A stretch of 64,000 nt of DNA from Planctomycetota bacterium (GCA_016235815.1 JACRIM010000028.1:92106-156105); one strand, 5' to 3'; numbered from the stretch's first letter, positions 1 to 10,401 are shown. Numbers and translations are program-made. Notes: generated from the sequence alone by a model not told the origin.

Positions 1-639
1 CTTCTGCTCTGCATCATTGGAGTTGCCTGTTGCACCGGGTGCGAGAATTTCAATCCGGCCGTCCTCGGCAGCGGGGTGAGCAAGACCGAGACGCGCACCA
101 TCGCCGACTTTAATGAGATCGAGCTGAGCGGCATGGGCAAGGTGGAAGTGGCGATTGGCAAGCTGTCGCCATTGACCGCAACCGGCGACGACAACGTACT
201 TCCGCTTCTGCGAACCGAGGTAATCGGCAAGCGGCTCATCGTCAAAACCGAAAAAATGGTCAAGCCGAAGGTCGACCTGGTCATTCGCGTCACGGTGCCC
301 AACGTCAAGATTGTGGAGGCCAACGGCATGACCTCGGTATCGATGAAGGGGATTTCCAATGACTCCCTGTCCATTACCTCCAACGGCATGGGCGATGTCG
401 TCGCCGAAGGACAAACGAAGCAGCTCATGATCGCCCTGCGCGGCATGGGCGACGTGCAAGCGGAGAAGCTCGTCGCACAGACCGCCGAGGTGGAGGCCAG
501 CGGAAAATCTGACGCATCGGTCCATGCCGTCGGTTCGCTCAAGGTGAACATTCGCGGAATGGGCACGGTGCGCTACAAGGGCGATCCAAAGGTGGAATCG
601 AGCGTTAGTGGAATGGGCAAGGTCGAGCGAATTCAATAG
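1..639 (+). CDS. GIN-domain (DUF2807-like) lipoprotein, 5' truncated
   Basis: The open frame enters from the left edge in frame 1, so the true start lies outside the window. The first visible residues form the end of a lipoprotein signal: a hydrophobic run followed by VACCTGC, which looks like a lipobox. An internal GTG at 76 could be mistaken for the start but would remove the export signal. The mature part repeats a short GMG-containing motif about every 20 residues (GMGKVEV, GMGDVVA, GMGDVQA, GMGTVRY, GMGKVER). This is the beta-solenoid pattern of the head GIN/DUF2807 adhesin-like family, of unknown biochemical role. It probably sits on the outer face of a membrane. Its stop overlaps the stop of the convergent rlmN by 7 bases. 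Family assignment is fairly sure; function is not. Confidence 0.75.
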   Translation, partial: LLLCIIGVACCTGCENFNPAVLGSGVSKTETRTIADFNEIELSGMGKVEVAIGKLSPLTATGDDNVLPLLRTEVIGKRLIVKTEKMVKPKVDLVIRVTVPNVKIVEANGMTSVSMKGISNDSLSITSNGMGDVVAEGQTKQLMIALRGMGDVQAEKLVAQTAEVEASGKSDASVHAVGSLKVNIRGMGTVRYKGDPKVESSVSGMGKVERIQ

Positions 640-1661
640 GGGGCAGGCTTCGTAACACCGAGCGGTATGACGTCCGGCCGCTTGCGCGACATCGTGCGAT
701 TGCCGAGCTGCCCACATGCCGCCATGTGCGAGCGGCCTTTTGTTTCTCGCTTCTTGGAGAACTGCCCGGCTTCCTGCAACTGACCGAGAAATCGCTGCAC
801 GGCGTGTTCATCGGGTGCCGGCCACGGCGACTCGTGCCGGGGGTTATAAGGGATCACGTTTACACAGCATTTGATCCCGCGCAGGTAGTCGGCGACCTGT
901 CGTGCATGGTCGGGGGCGTCGTTCACGCCGGGGATCAAGACGTATTCGATCATGAAGAACTGGCAGGTTCGGAGCGGATAGTCGAGCAAGGCGGCCCGCA
1001 ACATGGACATCGGCTCGACGCGATTGATCGGCATGATCTGCGATCGAATCTCATCGTTTGGAGCGTTTAAGGACACTGCGAGATTGATCCGCCGCCAGCC
1101 CAGCGATGCCAGTTTACGAATGCCTTCCACGCGGCCGACCGTGGAGATCGTGATCCGGGACATTCCCATGGAAAGTCCGAGTGGATCGGTCAGGACGCGA
1201 ACGGTCTGAATCACCTCGTCGAAATTGTCGAACGGCTCACCCATTCCCATGAAGACCACGTTGTCGATCTTGGTGTCGAACTCTCGACGTGCGGCGACAA
1301 GTTGACCAACAATTTCCGCCGCGGAGAGATTCCGAAGTTTCCCAAGCTGGGCTGTTTCACAGAAGGTACACCCCATCGCGCAGCCGACTTGCGATGAAAC
1401 ACACAGCGTGGTCCAGCGTGAATCCTTCCGCCACATCGGGATGATGACACTCTCCGTTTCGAGGCCGTCCGGGGCGCGCTGGATGAATTTCGTCAATTCG
1501 CCTTCGCGCAGGTGGCGGATCACCGGATGGAGTTCCCCAACCGGCAACTCCGTTTGGCCGGCGAGCAATGCCAGATAACGACGTCGTGCGTCCGATTTCG
1601 GGGAATCGTTAAGGTCGTGCCGTTTGCAGAATTCAGAGTAGGTTAAGCCGAGCGAAATCAT
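633..1661 (-). CDS. rlmN: 23S rRNA (adenine-C2)-methyltransferase, RlmN-type radical SAM
   Basis: Radical-SAM enzyme of 342 residues that methylates C2 of A2503 in 23S rRNA (and tRNA A37 in some bacteria) in the cytoplasm. The [4Fe-4S]-binding CxxxCxxC motif is C94-AMG-C98-TF-C101. The two extra cysteines needed for the methyl-transfer mechanism are present: C87 in TTLCVSSQ just before the cluster and C316 in the C-terminal MAACGQLG motif. The GMGEPFDN SAM-binding motif lies near residue 140. Length is slightly short for RlmN (about 350-390), mainly at the N-terminus. Cfr shares the same cysteines, but housekeeping context and sequence favour RlmN. It appears monocistronic and converges on the lipoprotein gene with a 7-base overlap. 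Confidence 0.9.
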   Translation of the reverse strand: MISLGLTYSEFCKRHDLNDSPKSDARRRYLALLAGQTELPVGELHPVIRHLREGELTKFIQRAPDGLETESVIIPMWRKDSRWTTLCVSSQVGCAMGCTFCETAQLGKLRNLSAAEIVGQLVAARREFDTKIDNVVFMGMGEPFDNFDEVIQTVRVLTDPLGLSMGMSRITISTVGRVEGIRKLASLGWRRINLAVSLNAPNDEIRSQIMPINRVEPMSMLRAALLDYPLRTCQFFMIEYVLIPGVNDAPDHARQVADYLRGIKCCVNVIPYNPRHESPWPAPDEHAVQRFLGQLQEAGQFSKKRETKGRSHMAACGQLGNRTMSRKRPDVIPLGVTKPAPY

Positions 1662-1974
1662 TGCACCGTATGATGATAAGGCGATTTTTGCCGATTCTAC
1701 CTTTAATAACGCAGTCGATGCCTAGCTTGGTGCCGCGTGTGTATTACCACATAAATGAGGCGAACACCCTATGGTATGGGGCGGTGCATTTTGGCACAGT
1801 ATACCACTAGGTTCCCCCCTAAAGCAGTTGGGGGCCTTACAGCAATTGTGAGGCCCCCACATTGCTTCCTTTCATCTGAATATTACTTTCTCGGGCAACA
1901 GAGAGCCTTCCCCTTCCACCCACGAGCGATTGCATACTCGCAGGGGGAGGTCTCGCGCTAAAAAAATGCCGCCG
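1662..1974. other. Intergenic region between rlmN and the response regulator
   Basis: About 310 bases without a convincing gene. It must contain the rlmN promoter and the end of the kinase/regulator transcript. The only clear structure is the hairpin at 1830-1858. A looser inverted pair (CCTATGGTAT near 1767 and ATACCACTAGG near 1801) could be an operator but is imperfect. Short frames here have no ribosome-binding site or family resemblance. Confidence 0.5.
1830..1858 (-). terminator. GC-rich hairpin downstream of the response regulator
   Basis: GGGGGCCTTAC and GTGAGGCCCCC form an 11-bp stem with one G-U wobble around a 7-base loop. It lies about 115 bases past the regulator stop. There is no strong U tract on the minus strand, so it may be a weak terminator or an mRNA 3'-end stabiliser. 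Confidence 0.5.
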
Positions 1975-2631
1975 TTAGGCATCGGCCAATCCCTCGCGAA
2001 TGGCGAATCGCACCAAATCGACCGTCGTGTGAATGTCGAGTTTAGCCATGATACTGGACATGTGATTGTCGACGGTTTTAGCGCTGATGTGATTGCGCGT
2101 GGCAATTAGCTTCTTGTTCCAACCCTGGGCCACGTACCGCAGGATCTCCATTTCACGGCGTGACAGCGTGGCGCTGCGCGATCGGGCCGGCTGGGCAAGG
2201 CGCGGGCCGCCGCCTCCCACCACGATCCGTGATCGTACTGCTTCGGAGAAATAGGCCCCGCCCGACAACACTTCGCGAATCGCGGCAATTACGACTTCCG
2301 GCGACTCGGATTTGGTGACATAGCCGTGGGCGCGGACGGCCAGCGCCTGGTCAATATAGGCATCATGAAAGAACGCACTCAGAAAGATGATCCTGATGGC
2401 AGGTTTCGTCTCCGTTATTCGACGGGCGGCTTCGAAGCACAGCATGCCCGGCATGTCGATATCCATGAGAATCAGATCGACCAGTGTTTCGTTCAGTTGC
2501 GCCAACGCCGCGGCGGCGTCCCCGGCCGCCCCGACCACCTCCAGGTCCGGCTCGCGTCCAAGTCGATCGCAGAGCGACTCTCGGAGAAGCGCATGGTCAT
2601 CGACGAGCAGTATACGGCTTCGCTTGTTCAT
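1975..2631 (-). CDS. LuxR/NarL-family response regulator
   Basis: A 218-residue two-component response regulator. The N-terminal receiver domain (about 5-120) has the acidic pair in LLVDDH, the phospho-acceptor Asp in LILMDIDMPG and a switch Lys in YVTKSE. The C-terminal LuxR helix-turn-helix (about 150-215) contains LSRREMEILRYVAQG and KTVDNHMSSIMAKL. Its start overlaps the stop of the upstream giant hybrid kinase by 4 bases (ATGA), so the two are translationally coupled and almost certainly form a cognate pair. It would bind DNA as a phosphorylated dimer; targets cannot be read from the sequence. Codons and GC match its neighbours. Confidence 0.92.
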   Translation of the reverse strand: MNKRSRILLVDDHALLRESLCDRLGREPDLEVVGAAGDAAAALAQLNETLVDLILMDIDMPGMLCFEAARRITETKPAIRIIFLSAFFHDAYIDQALAVRAHGYVTKSESPEVVIAAIREVLSGGAYFSEAVRSRIVVGGGGPRLAQPARSRSATLSRREMEILRYVAQGWNKKLIATRNHISAKTVDNHMSSIMAKLDIHTTVDLVRFAIREGLADA

Positions 2632-5600
2632 GTTGAATCTCCTTCACGTCTTCGCGCCAGACACTCCGCCACCCGCGCCGTCAATTCCTGAAGCTGAAAT
2701 GGCTTGAAGAGCGTCGCGTTGTGCTCCGAAGGGGCGGGGCCTTGTTCGTCGGCAGCGCCAAGGATCTGTACCACAGGCACCCTGCGAACCCCGGCGAGCC
2801 TCACCAACTCGTCCGCGATCTGCTCAGAGCCGGGTACGCCTCGATCCAGCACGATGAGTTGAATGGTCGGTTGGTGAGCGTTGAAAATGGTCTGCGCGTC
2901 CTTCAGATTGGTTGCGGCGACAACGGAATAGTTGCGTGATCGCAGCGTGGACACCATTAATGAACGTATCTGTTCGTCGTCCACGACCACGAGGATCATT
3001 TCATTGAGTCCGGAATAGGTCCGCGGCGGCGTCGGTGTTGAGTCGGGCACCGGCGGCGAGCAAAGCGGAAGCTGAACAACGACGGTAGCGCCCTGTCCGG
3101 GGGCCGAGTCTACGGTCACGGTGCCCTTATGATCGGTCACAATGGTGTGAATAATAGACATTCCCAGGCCGGTGCCTTTTCCGGGCGGCTTGGTGGTGAA
3201 AAACGGCTCGAATAATCGGGCCAGCACATGAGGCTGCATTCCCTCGCCCGTGTCCGTGACACAGAGTTTGGCATGGCCCTGCGGTCGCTTCTCGTTTTCA
3301 CGATGAAGGGAAATGGTCAGCGTGCCGCCCGCCGGCATGGCATCCCGACTGTTGACGCACAGATTCATGATGATTTGTTGCATCTGGGTGGGGTCTGCGT
3401 TCACCCAGACGGCGGATTCAGGGATGGTCACGCGCACAGACACCGACGGTGGCAAAATGCGATGCAAGAGCCGTGACGTTGAATCGACGACGTCGCGAAG
3501 ATCAATCGGGTATTTCTCGATGGTGCCGCGATGGGTGAAGGTCAAAAGGGCATTGATGACGCCGCGCGCCTGTCGGTACGCATGTTCCACCATTCCCAGG
3601 CTGGCCAGGCCTGGATGGTCGGGCGGCAGGGTCGCCTTGGCGGTTTCGGTGTAGCCCGACATCGCGTGCAGCAGGGTGTTGAATTCGTGTGCGATTCCTG
3701 CGGCCAACGTGCCGACGGCTTCCATCTTCTGGGAATGGATCAATTGCTCGGACAGCGCCGCACGCTCCGCCTCCGCTTTCTTGCGCATCGTAATGTCGCG
3801 GCTGAGGGAGATCGTGCCGACCGTATGACCCTGATTGTCCAACATCGGAATGATGGCGGTCTCAATGATGCCCTCGGAGCCGTCTTTCCGAACAATGCGG
3901 ATTTCACCCTCCCAACGGTTCTGAGCGGCAAGGCCGTTGCGGATCATGGAGGAGACAATCGCGGCGTCCTCCGGTCGATTCAGCATTTCCGGGGATTTTC
4001 CGATCAACTCATGCTTTGCATACCCGAACATTTGCTCGGTTGCCGCATTGCAGTCCAGAATGAGGCTATGAAGATCGAAGATGATGACCCCGTCGTGGAT
4101 GTTTTCGAATACGAGGGCGTGGCGCCGGAGAATTTCCTCGGCGCGACGTTGCTCGGTCACATCCTGAATTGCAATTACCGCACCCATCTGGCGTCCGTCG
4201 GGCGTGGAAATCGGCTGTCCGCTTACCGCCATTAATCTTGCCGGACGTGCGGGATTCCTCACCATGACCAGTTCGTTCTGAAACGTCTGACCGACCAACG
4301 CGCGATAAAGCGGGACTTCCGACATCTCAAGCATTCGGTCGCCTTTGGCGGTGTGCAAGTGAAAATGCGAAGCCCATTGTTTAGCGGGAACGCTTGCGGC
4401 CTCGTCGGGGTGCAGCCCGGAAAACTTATTGTTGTAAAGCGTTATGGTGCCGTCCGCGTCACATGCCACAATGCCTTCGGTCAGGCTCGCCAGCAGGGAC
4501 CGCAGAAATTCTCGCTCGTTCTCAAGCGCTTCCTCAGACCGTTTGTGGTTGATTCCGAGCGCGATGACGTCGGCAAGTGAATCAAGCTGGTGCGCGGTTG
4601 CCTCCCGAAGGGGTTCGCGTGCCATCAAAACGATAGCGCCAAGCAGGCGACTTTCGAATGTCAGGGGATGGCATGCGAATGAGATGATTCCGTTTCGAGT
4701 CGTCCATTCGCGAATTGCACTGTTTGGATCCAATTGGATGGCGTTCGTCAACTCAGCGCGATTGCTGTCCATGACTTGCCGCACTCGTTGATTCCAGGTC
4801 GCCGTGTCCGCCTCCGTCAGGTTTTCGGCGATCGATCCCATTCGGGTATCAATCTGGATCGTCCGACCGTCGCCCTCGAAGACGCAAATGCGGGCCAATT
4901 CCAGCTTGAGGTGTTCCACCAAAGCGGCCGCGCACTGATCGAGAATGGAGGCCAGGTTGCCTCCCGCGGTAAAGGCGAAGCCGATGCGGGCCGCCAGCGC
5001 GGCATGTTTCGCCCGTTCCACAACCTGCGTTTCCGCGAGTCTGCGTTCGCTGATGTCTTCGATGACGGCGATGCAATAGTTTGGAACATCCGTCGCCGTG
5101 CGCACGAGCGAGACCGCAAGATTCACCCATACGACGGACCCGTCTCGTCGAATGTAGCGTTTCTCCATTGAATAGTTGTTAATCGTCCCATGAAGCAGAA
5201 GGTCAAATTTCTCAAGATCGGTTGCCAGGTCGTCGGGGTGGGTGATTTGCTGAAATGTAAGGCCCAGGAGTTCGGATTCGGAGTATCCGACAATGTCGCA
5301 GAATCGCTGATTGACAAGCAGAAGGCGGCCGGAAAGGTCGGACTCGGCGATTCCGACCGAGGCCTGTTCAAGCGTGGCGCGAAAGCGGGCCTCGCTGTCG
5401 CGGAGCAGTTCTTCGGCACGCTTGCCTGCGGTAATGTCCGTGGAGATTCCGCACAAACCAACCATGTTTTTCGAGGCATCGTAAATTGGAAATTTGGCCG
5501 AGATGTAATTGTGCGGCCCGTCGTCATGCGGCGCGACTTCCTCAATCAGCAGCTCTCTCTTGCTGGTAATAACCCTTTCATCGTTGCGCCGAAACAGGTC

Positions 5601-8084
5601 CGCCATTTCGGGCGGAAAAAGGTCGTAATCGGTTTTGCCGACAATGCGGTCCCGGGTGATGTGAAACAGCTCTTCAAATCTGCGATTGATCGAGATGTAT
5701 CGCCAATCCAGTCCTTTCAGATAGACCACCGACGGCGTTGCGTCCAAAATGGCCTGGAGCCTTTGTTCGGAGCCAGCCAGCGTCGCGGTATATCGTTTAT
5801 GGCGGGATACCAACAGCCCTGTCAGCACGGTCGCGGTCAAGCCAAGAATCACGATCGGAAGCACCACCCACGGCCGCAGGTAGAGCGGCGGCTGGATGCC
5901 GAAATTAGCCGATGTTCCGTGTTCAAACGTCGAACCAAGGATGCCGCGAGCCTGGACCTCCAGTCGGTGGGATCCGGGACGCACCGACTCCATTGACAGG
6001 GATCGCTGCAAACTCCACGGGGACCATGGCCCCTCGTCGAGTCGATAGCGCGTGGGAATGAGCTGGTCTGGAATGGCGCCGAGGTACGAAAATGGTTGCC
6101 AATGAGCGACGACGGTAGTGCTCTCGGTTGCTAAGTGGTTGATCGCGACAACCGGAGGCTGCTGATCGTCAAACGTCTTCTGAAAAATGGCCGTTCCGGA
6201 TCCATCCGTTCCAACGATGATTCGGTCCTCCAGTGGAAGTACGACCCAGGAGCATGGATTCTCCAGACCGAACCGGCGAGAGATGTGAGTCCATTCTCCC
6301 ATTTCCTGACGGAACACGCCTCGGTTTGTGGTTAACCAAAGGCATCCCGTTGGCCCCAGTTTCATGTCATTCACGGTCACGTGTTGGAGACTGATCGGCA
6401 CATCCTGGCAATACCGAACAATGCCGTCGGTATCAATAAACCCCAGGCCGTCTTCCTGCTGTCCGAACCAGAGTCGCCCGTCATCCGTCACAATGGCCAT
6501 GAAGACCTTCATGCTCCGGAGACCGTTCGTCTGGTTCCAATGCCGCCACTGGCCGTCCCGGAGTTGGGACAGCCCCAGGATGGTCGCAAACCAGACGGAT
6601 CCGTCGGGCGCATCCGCCACCGCGTAGACACGGCCGGCGGGCAATCCGCGCGCACGATCAAATGTCTCAAACGTATCGTCTTCCTGAAGCAGGAACGCCC
6701 CCGGGCCGTCGGCAATGTGTTTCATGGGATGTGTACCCATCCCGGCAAACCAGAGTCGGCCTTGGCGATCCTTAAAAATGCGATGCACAAATGGAGCGGT
6801 CATCCCCTCAGCCGGTCCGATGTGACGCCATCCCGCGCTGTCCCGACGAAAAACTCCGTGAAAATCGGCTCCGCTGGAAATCCATAGTCGGCCTTGCCGA
6901 TCCTGTTGTAGCCCTGTAATTCCAGTGACGGGAACATCTCCGATTCGATTCAGGAACTCAATCAGCGTGCCGTCGGCAAGGCGGTGTTCGAGGCCCGCGC
7001 CGGTGCCGACCCAGAAGGTCCCATCCCGGTCGTGGAGTAGAGCATTGGACTTGGCGCGATTGAGCTCCTCGCCATCACGCCAATACGTCCACCGTTCGGA
7101 CTTGAGATGGCAGAGCCGCAAGCCTTCCTGAGTTCCGACCCAGAGATTGCCGTCTCGGGCAAAGTGCAGTAACGACACGACCTGTAGCTTCAAAAGTGTC
7201 GGGGCCAGTTGCGTCCACTCACCTTTTCGCCGAACAATCACCTCCCCCGTTTGGCTAAGGGCAATGACGTCTCCATTCGTGTCAATGTCCCCCGTGATTA
7301 GTTGTTCGCGAGTATGAGTATTTGCAAGCTCAGGTTCTCCGCCGGGCGCCCAATTCCATGTTCCGAGCACGTCTTGCGGATAATACACGTGGGAAACGCC
7401 CATGCCGGCGTTATTCTCCGCGAGGAAGTTTACGCGGTACCAGTCCGAATCCGTGCGTTGCCGGGATGTCCATCCGCGACCGTTGAATCGAGCAAGCCCT
7501 TGGTCAGTCGAAAGGAAAATAGCGCCGGTTCGCGACCTCCAGAGTCGCCGGAATGGCATCGAGTAGATCTGTCCAGGGATTTCGTGTTGCGTAACACGTG
7601 ATCCCTGAACGTCATACAATCGATACATGCCGTCCGCCGGGTGTCTCCCAAGAACAAAAAGGCGGTCTTCCACTACTTGTACCGCCGCGACAACCAAGAC
7701 GTCCGTCTCTTGGTCGCGCACGGGAATGAGGTGGAAGGATTGCGTTCCGCCACGCCAAAGCCGACCCTGGATGACGGTCAGGATTTCATCATCGCCGATT
7801 GGCTCGATCCAGGACGCCGGTCCCTCTGGAAGGCCGTGCACGGTCGTTGCCGCCATCCACCGATAGTTATCGAATCGGGCGACGCCTGCCTGAGTGGCAA
7901 CCCACGTCGTACCGTGCGGCGTCTCCACCATGTCCACAATCTCATCCGAAGGCAGGCCGGATTCCGTCGTAAAAACGACCCAACGCCAGGCCTCATTTAG
8001 CCGTTCCGTTGCGAATGCCGGTTCACGGACTGAACCATCGATCAGGCAAAGCGCGATCAGACACAGTCGGACGCGGGCGAGCAC
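2628..8084 (-). CDS. Giant hybrid sensor histidine kinase with periplasmic beta-propellers
   Basis: About 1818 residues. I place the start at GTG 8084: AGAGG lies 6 bases upstream, and translation from there gives a clean signal peptide ending in REPAFA. An open frame extends to 8210, but its first codons would include the hairpin at 8164-8199. Order: two-component-regulator propeller repeats (about 25-640), Y_Y_Y-like domain (about 640-725), one TM segment (about 735-758), two PAS domains (about 773-885, 898-1008), GAF (about 1021-1182), two more PAS domains (about 1191-1315, 1325-1432), HisKA with the phosphorylated His in GIAHEFN near 1465, HATPase (about 1548-1677) and a C-terminal receiver (about 1695-1812) with Asp in IVLDRGVPG. 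Propeller-type hybrid kinases in Bacteroidetes sense polysaccharide breakdown products; whether that holds here is unknown. Confidence 0.88.
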   Translation of the reverse strand: MLARVRLCLIALCLIDGSVREPAFATERLNEAWRWVVFTTESGLPSDEIVDMVETPHGTTWVATQAGVARFDNYRWMAATTVHGLPEGPASWIEPIGDDEILTVIQGRLWRGGTQSFHLIPVRDQETDVLVVAAVQVVEDRLFVLGRHPADGMYRLYDVQGSRVTQHEIPGQIYSMPFRRLWRSRTGAIFLSTDQGLARFNGRGWTSRQRTDSDWYRVNFLAENNAGMGVSHVYYPQDVLGTWNWAPGGEPELANTHTREQLITGDIDTNGDVIALSQTGEVIVRRKGEWTQLAPTLLKLQVVSLLHFARDGNLWVGTQEGLRLCHLKSERWTYWRDGEELNRAKSNALLHDRDGTFWVGTGAGLEHRLADGTLIEFLNRIGDVPVTGITGLQQDRQGRLWISSGADFHGVFRRDSAGWRHIGPAEGMTAPFVHRIFKDRQGRLWFAGMGTHPMKHIADGPGAFLLQEDDTFETFDRARGLPAGRVYAVADAPDGSVWFATILGLSQLRDGQWRHWNQTNGLRSMKVFMAIVTDDGRLWFGQQEDGLGFIDTDGIVRYCQDVPISLQHVTVNDMKLGPTGCLWLTTNRGVFRQEMGEWTHISRRFGLENPCSWVVLPLEDRIIVGTDGSGTAIFQKTFDDQQPPVVAINHLATESTTVVAHWQPFSYLGAIPDQLIPTRYRLDEGPWSPWSLQRSLSMESVRPGSHRLEVQARGILGSTFEHGTSANFGIQPPLYLRPWVVLPIVILGLTATVLTGLLVSRHKRYTATLAGSEQRLQAILDATPSVVYLKGLDWRYISINRRFEELFHITRDRIVGKTDYDLFPPEMADLFRRNDERVITSKRELLIEEVAPHDDGPHNYISAKFPIYDASKNMVGLCGISTDITAGKRAEELLRDSEARFRATLEQASVGIAESDLSGRLLLVNQRFCDIVGYSESELLGLTFQQITHPDDLATDLEKFDLLLHGTINNYSMEKRYIRRDGSVVWVNLAVSLVRTATDVPNYCIAVIEDISERRLAETQVVERAKHAALAARIGFAFTAGGNLASILDQCAAALVEHLKLELARICVFEGDGRTIQIDTRMGSIAENLTEADTATWNQRVRQVMDSNRAELTNAIQLDPNSAIREWTTRNGIISFACHPLTFESRLLGAIVLMAREPLREATAHQLDSLADVIALGINHKRSEEALENEREFLRSLLASLTEGIVACDADGTITLYNNKFSGLHPDEAASVPAKQWASHFHLHTAKGDRMLEMSEVPLYRALVGQTFQNELVMVRNPARPARLMAVSGQPISTPDGRQMGAVIAIQDVTEQRRAEEILRRHALVFENIHDGVIIFDLHSLILDCNAATEQMFGYAKHELIGKSPEMLNRPEDAAIVSSMIRNGLAAQNRWEGEIRIVRKDGSEGIIETAIIPMLDNQGHTVGTISLSRDITMRKKAEAERAALSEQLIHSQKMEAVGTLAAGIAHEFNTLLHAMSGYTETAKATLPPDHPGLASLGMVEHAYRQARGVINALLTFTHRGTIEKYPIDLRDVVDSTSRLLHRILPPSVSVRVTIPESAVWVNADPTQMQQIIMNLCVNSRDAMPAGGTLTISLHRENEKRPQGHAKLCVTDTGEGMQPHVLARLFEPFFTTKPPGKGTGLGMSIIHTIVTDHKGTVTVDSAPGQGATVVVQLPLCSPPVPDSTPTPPRTYSGLNEMILVVVDDEQIRSLMVSTLRSRNYSVVAATNLKDAQTIFNAHQPTIQLIVLDRGVPGSEQIADELVRLAGVRRVPVVQILGAADEQGPAPSEHNATLFKPFQLQELTARVAECLARRREGDST

Positions 8085-8163
8085 AAGGAGCCTCTCTGAC
8101 GGGTGCCCTCTACGAAAAGCAACGATACGCTGTAATTGTACCCAAGTTAGGCCCGAAATGCAG

Positions 8164-8199
8164 CAGGACCGGAAGGCCCGTCGCCGGGGTCCGGTCCTG
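8164..8199 (-). terminator. Probable prkA terminator hairpin
   Basis: CAGGACCGGA and TCCGGTCCTG make a perfect 10-bp stem with a 16-base loop, 25 bases past the prkA stop and upstream of the chosen kinase start. No U tract follows on the minus strand. It separates prkA from the sensor kinase gene. Confidence 0.55.
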
Positions 8200-8223
8200 C
8201 GGGAATGCAACGGTCGATTCGCG

Positions 8224-10284
8224 TTAGTCTTCGTTCTTGGCGTCGCCGCGGGCGAAGATGCTGGCGACGTAGTTAAGCACGTCGGTCGCGCTGGTTTCGT
8301 TGTAGCCGAAGTATTTGATCAGCCGCTGCTTCACCACGTCGATCTTGGCCTGGGTCTCGTCATCGACCACGCCGCTGACCACATTCTTCAGCTTGATCGT
8401 GTCGCGCTGATCTTCAAACATTTTCAACTCAAGGGCCTTTTGCAGCCGGGCGTTGGTGCTGTACTCAAACTTCTTGCCGTCGAGGGCGAGCGCGCCGATG
8501 TAGTTCATGATCTCCTGGCGGAAATCATCCTTGCGGCTGTCGGGGATGTCGATCTTTTCTTCGATCGAGCGCATCAGCCGCTCATCCGGTTCCTCGTCCT
8601 TGCCGGTGTATTTGTTTCGCACCTTCTCACGCTGCGTATAGGCGCGGACGTTTTCGATGTAGTTCGCCGCGAGCCGCTTGATTGCGTCTTCGTCGGCGCT
8701 GATGGCCCGCTGCACCTCGGCCTTGAGGGTGTCTTCGTACTCCTCGCGGACGACGGTGAGCATTTCCTTATATTGCTTCTTCAATTCTTCGTCGGCGATG
8801 AGCGAATGATGGGACAGGCCGCTTTCCAGTTCGTTCATCACCATGAACGGGTTGATGCACTTGTCCTGAATCGCCTGGTCGCTGACGAGGGCGTTCGAAA
8901 TCTTGTCCTGAATGTAGCGCGGGCTGATTCCCTGCATGCCTTCGCGACGCGATTCTTCCATGATCTCTTTCACGGAGTCCTCGGTGTAGCCGGGGATGCT
9001 CTTGCCGTTGTAGAGCTTCAGCTTCTGCAACCGCGTCAGGCCGGCCTTCTTCGGGTCTTCCAATCGCGTCAGCAAGGCCCACATGGCCGCGGTCTCGATG
9101 GTGTGCGGCGCGATGTGGATGCCGCGGATGCGCTCCTTGTTGAAGTCTTTCTCGTAGATCTTGATCTCTTCATCCAGGATGATGTTGTAGGGCACGTCGA
9201 TCTTGATCGTGCGGTCGCGGAAGGCCTCCATCAGCTCGTTATTCTGGAGCTTCTTGTATTCCGGCTCATTGGTGTGGCCGATGATGACCTCGTCGATGTG
9301 CGTCTGAGCGAATTTCTTGGGCTTGATGACGTGCTCCTGCGACGCGCCGAGCAGGTCATACAAGAACGCCACGTCGAGCTTCAACACTTCGATGAATTCG
9401 ATCAGCCCGCGATTGGCGATGTTCAACTCGCCGTCGAAGTTAAATGCCCGCGGATCGGAGTCGGACCCGTACTCGGCGATCTTGCGATAGTTAATGTCGC
9501 CGGTGAGTTCCGTGCTGTCCTGATTCTTTTCGTCCTTTGGCTGAAACGTGCCGATGCCGCGGCGATCCTTCTCGCTGACGAGGAGCCGTCGCACGACGAT
9601 ATGCTCCATCACCTTTTTCCAGTCGCCGTTGTATTGCCGAAGGAAATCGTCATACGTCTTGCGGCAGAACGGGTCGAGGTCGCCCTCCACGACGATCCGT
9701 TGCTCGGCCGGAAGCGATTCATTGATCATGGCCAGCACATCCTTGCGCACATCGCGCGGGATGAGCTTCAGCGGCTCTTCGTGCATGGGGCACTCGGTCA
9801 CATCGACGGTCCCGTTGGGACGCGGGATGCGCCACGAGAAGGTGTACATCGCGCCCTCATCGGTGCGCGAGTAGGCCTCAATGCCCTTCTTGAGCAGGCG
9901 ACACATCGTCGACTTGGCCGAGCCGACCGGGCCGTGCAACAGAAGAATTCGATGTTCCGTGCCGTAGCCGTGCGCTGCGGACTTGAAGAAGTCGACCAGT
10001 TGCATCAGCGGGCGCTCGAGGCCGAAGATGGCGTCGTCGCCGTGGCCGATCGGGTCGGAGAAAAACTTGTAGCGCATGTGGTCCTGGCGGAACTTGGAAT
10101 ACCGCTCAGCCCCATACTGCATGATCATGTCATAGATGCGCTGGAAGGCATTCCGCGCCACGCGCGGGTTCTTGGTGACGATATCGAGGTAGTCGTCAAA
10201 GGTGCCTTCCCAGTGTTCATCGCGGAATGTTTGCGGGTCCAGCCGTTTGTCGACCAGATCCCAGATTGCTTTTTTGTTGACCAT
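8224..10284 (-). CDS. prkA: PrkA-family serine protein kinase / AAA+ protein
   Basis: 686 residues from the ATG at 10284, which has GGAGG 8 bases upstream; the frame extends to 10377 but that extension has no such signal. An N-terminal AAA+ ATPase module has Walker [10 protein letters not shown] (about 118-126), followed by the PrkA C-terminal kinase-like domain (roughly 420-680, containing [12 protein letters not shown] and [14 protein letters not shown]). The family (YeaG in E. coli, PrkA in Bacillus) is tied to stress, stationary-phase and sporulation responses. The Bacillus protein has also been reported to act as an ATP-dependent protease. The usual partners YeaH/DUF444 and SpoVR are not adjacent here. 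It has its own sigma-70-like promoter at 10402-10430 and a hairpin after its stop. Confidence 0.93.
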   Translation of the reverse strand: MVNKKAIWDLVDKRLDPQTFRDEHWEGTFDDYLDIVTKNPRVARNAFQRIYDMIMQYGAERYSKFRQDHMRYKFFSDPIGHGDDAIFGLERPLMQLVDFFKSAAHGYGTEHRILLLHGPVGSAKSTMCRLLKKGIEAYSRTDEGAMYTFSWRIPRPNGTVDVTECPMHEEPLKLIPRDVRKDVLAMINESLPAEQRIVVEGDLDPFCRKTYDDFLRQYNGDWKKVMEHIVVRRLLVSEKDRRGIGTFQPKDEKNQDSTELTGDINYRKIAEYGSDSDPRAFNFDGELNIANRGLIEFIEVLKLDVAFLYDLLGASQEHVIKPKKFAQTHIDEVIIGHTNEPEYKKLQNNELMEAFRDRTIKIDVPYNIILDEEIKIYEKDFNKERIRGIHIAPHTIETAAMWALLTRLEDPKKAGLTRLQKLKLYNGKSIPGYTEDSVKEIMEESRREGMQGISPRYIQDKISNALVSDQAIQDKCINPFMVMNELESGLSHHSLIADEELKKQYKEMLTVVREEYEDTLKAEVQRAISADEDAIKRLAANYIENVRAYTQREKVRNKYTGKDEEPDERLMRSIEEKIDIPDSRKDDFRQEIMNYIGALALDGKKFEYSTNARLQKALELKMFEDQRDTIKLKNVVSGVVDDETQAKIDVVKQRLIKYFGYNETSATDVLNYVASIFARGDAKNED

Positions 10285-10401
10285 GTCCCGTGCCTCCCGC
10301 GCGTCGCGGTTGTTCGGTCGTCCGGCGGGTAGTCGCCGTTTCTGAATTGATCGGATTGCCGCACGGCCCTCGGCCATTGGAATCCGAGCACGCTCCTACC
10401 C

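Noticed and set aside
7894..10332. 812-codon open frame on the plus strand opposite prkA
   Set aside because: Exactly antisense to a gene with strong family motifs; its translation is a Val/Leu/Asp-rich shadow caused by GC-rich codons, with no ribosome-binding site or domain.
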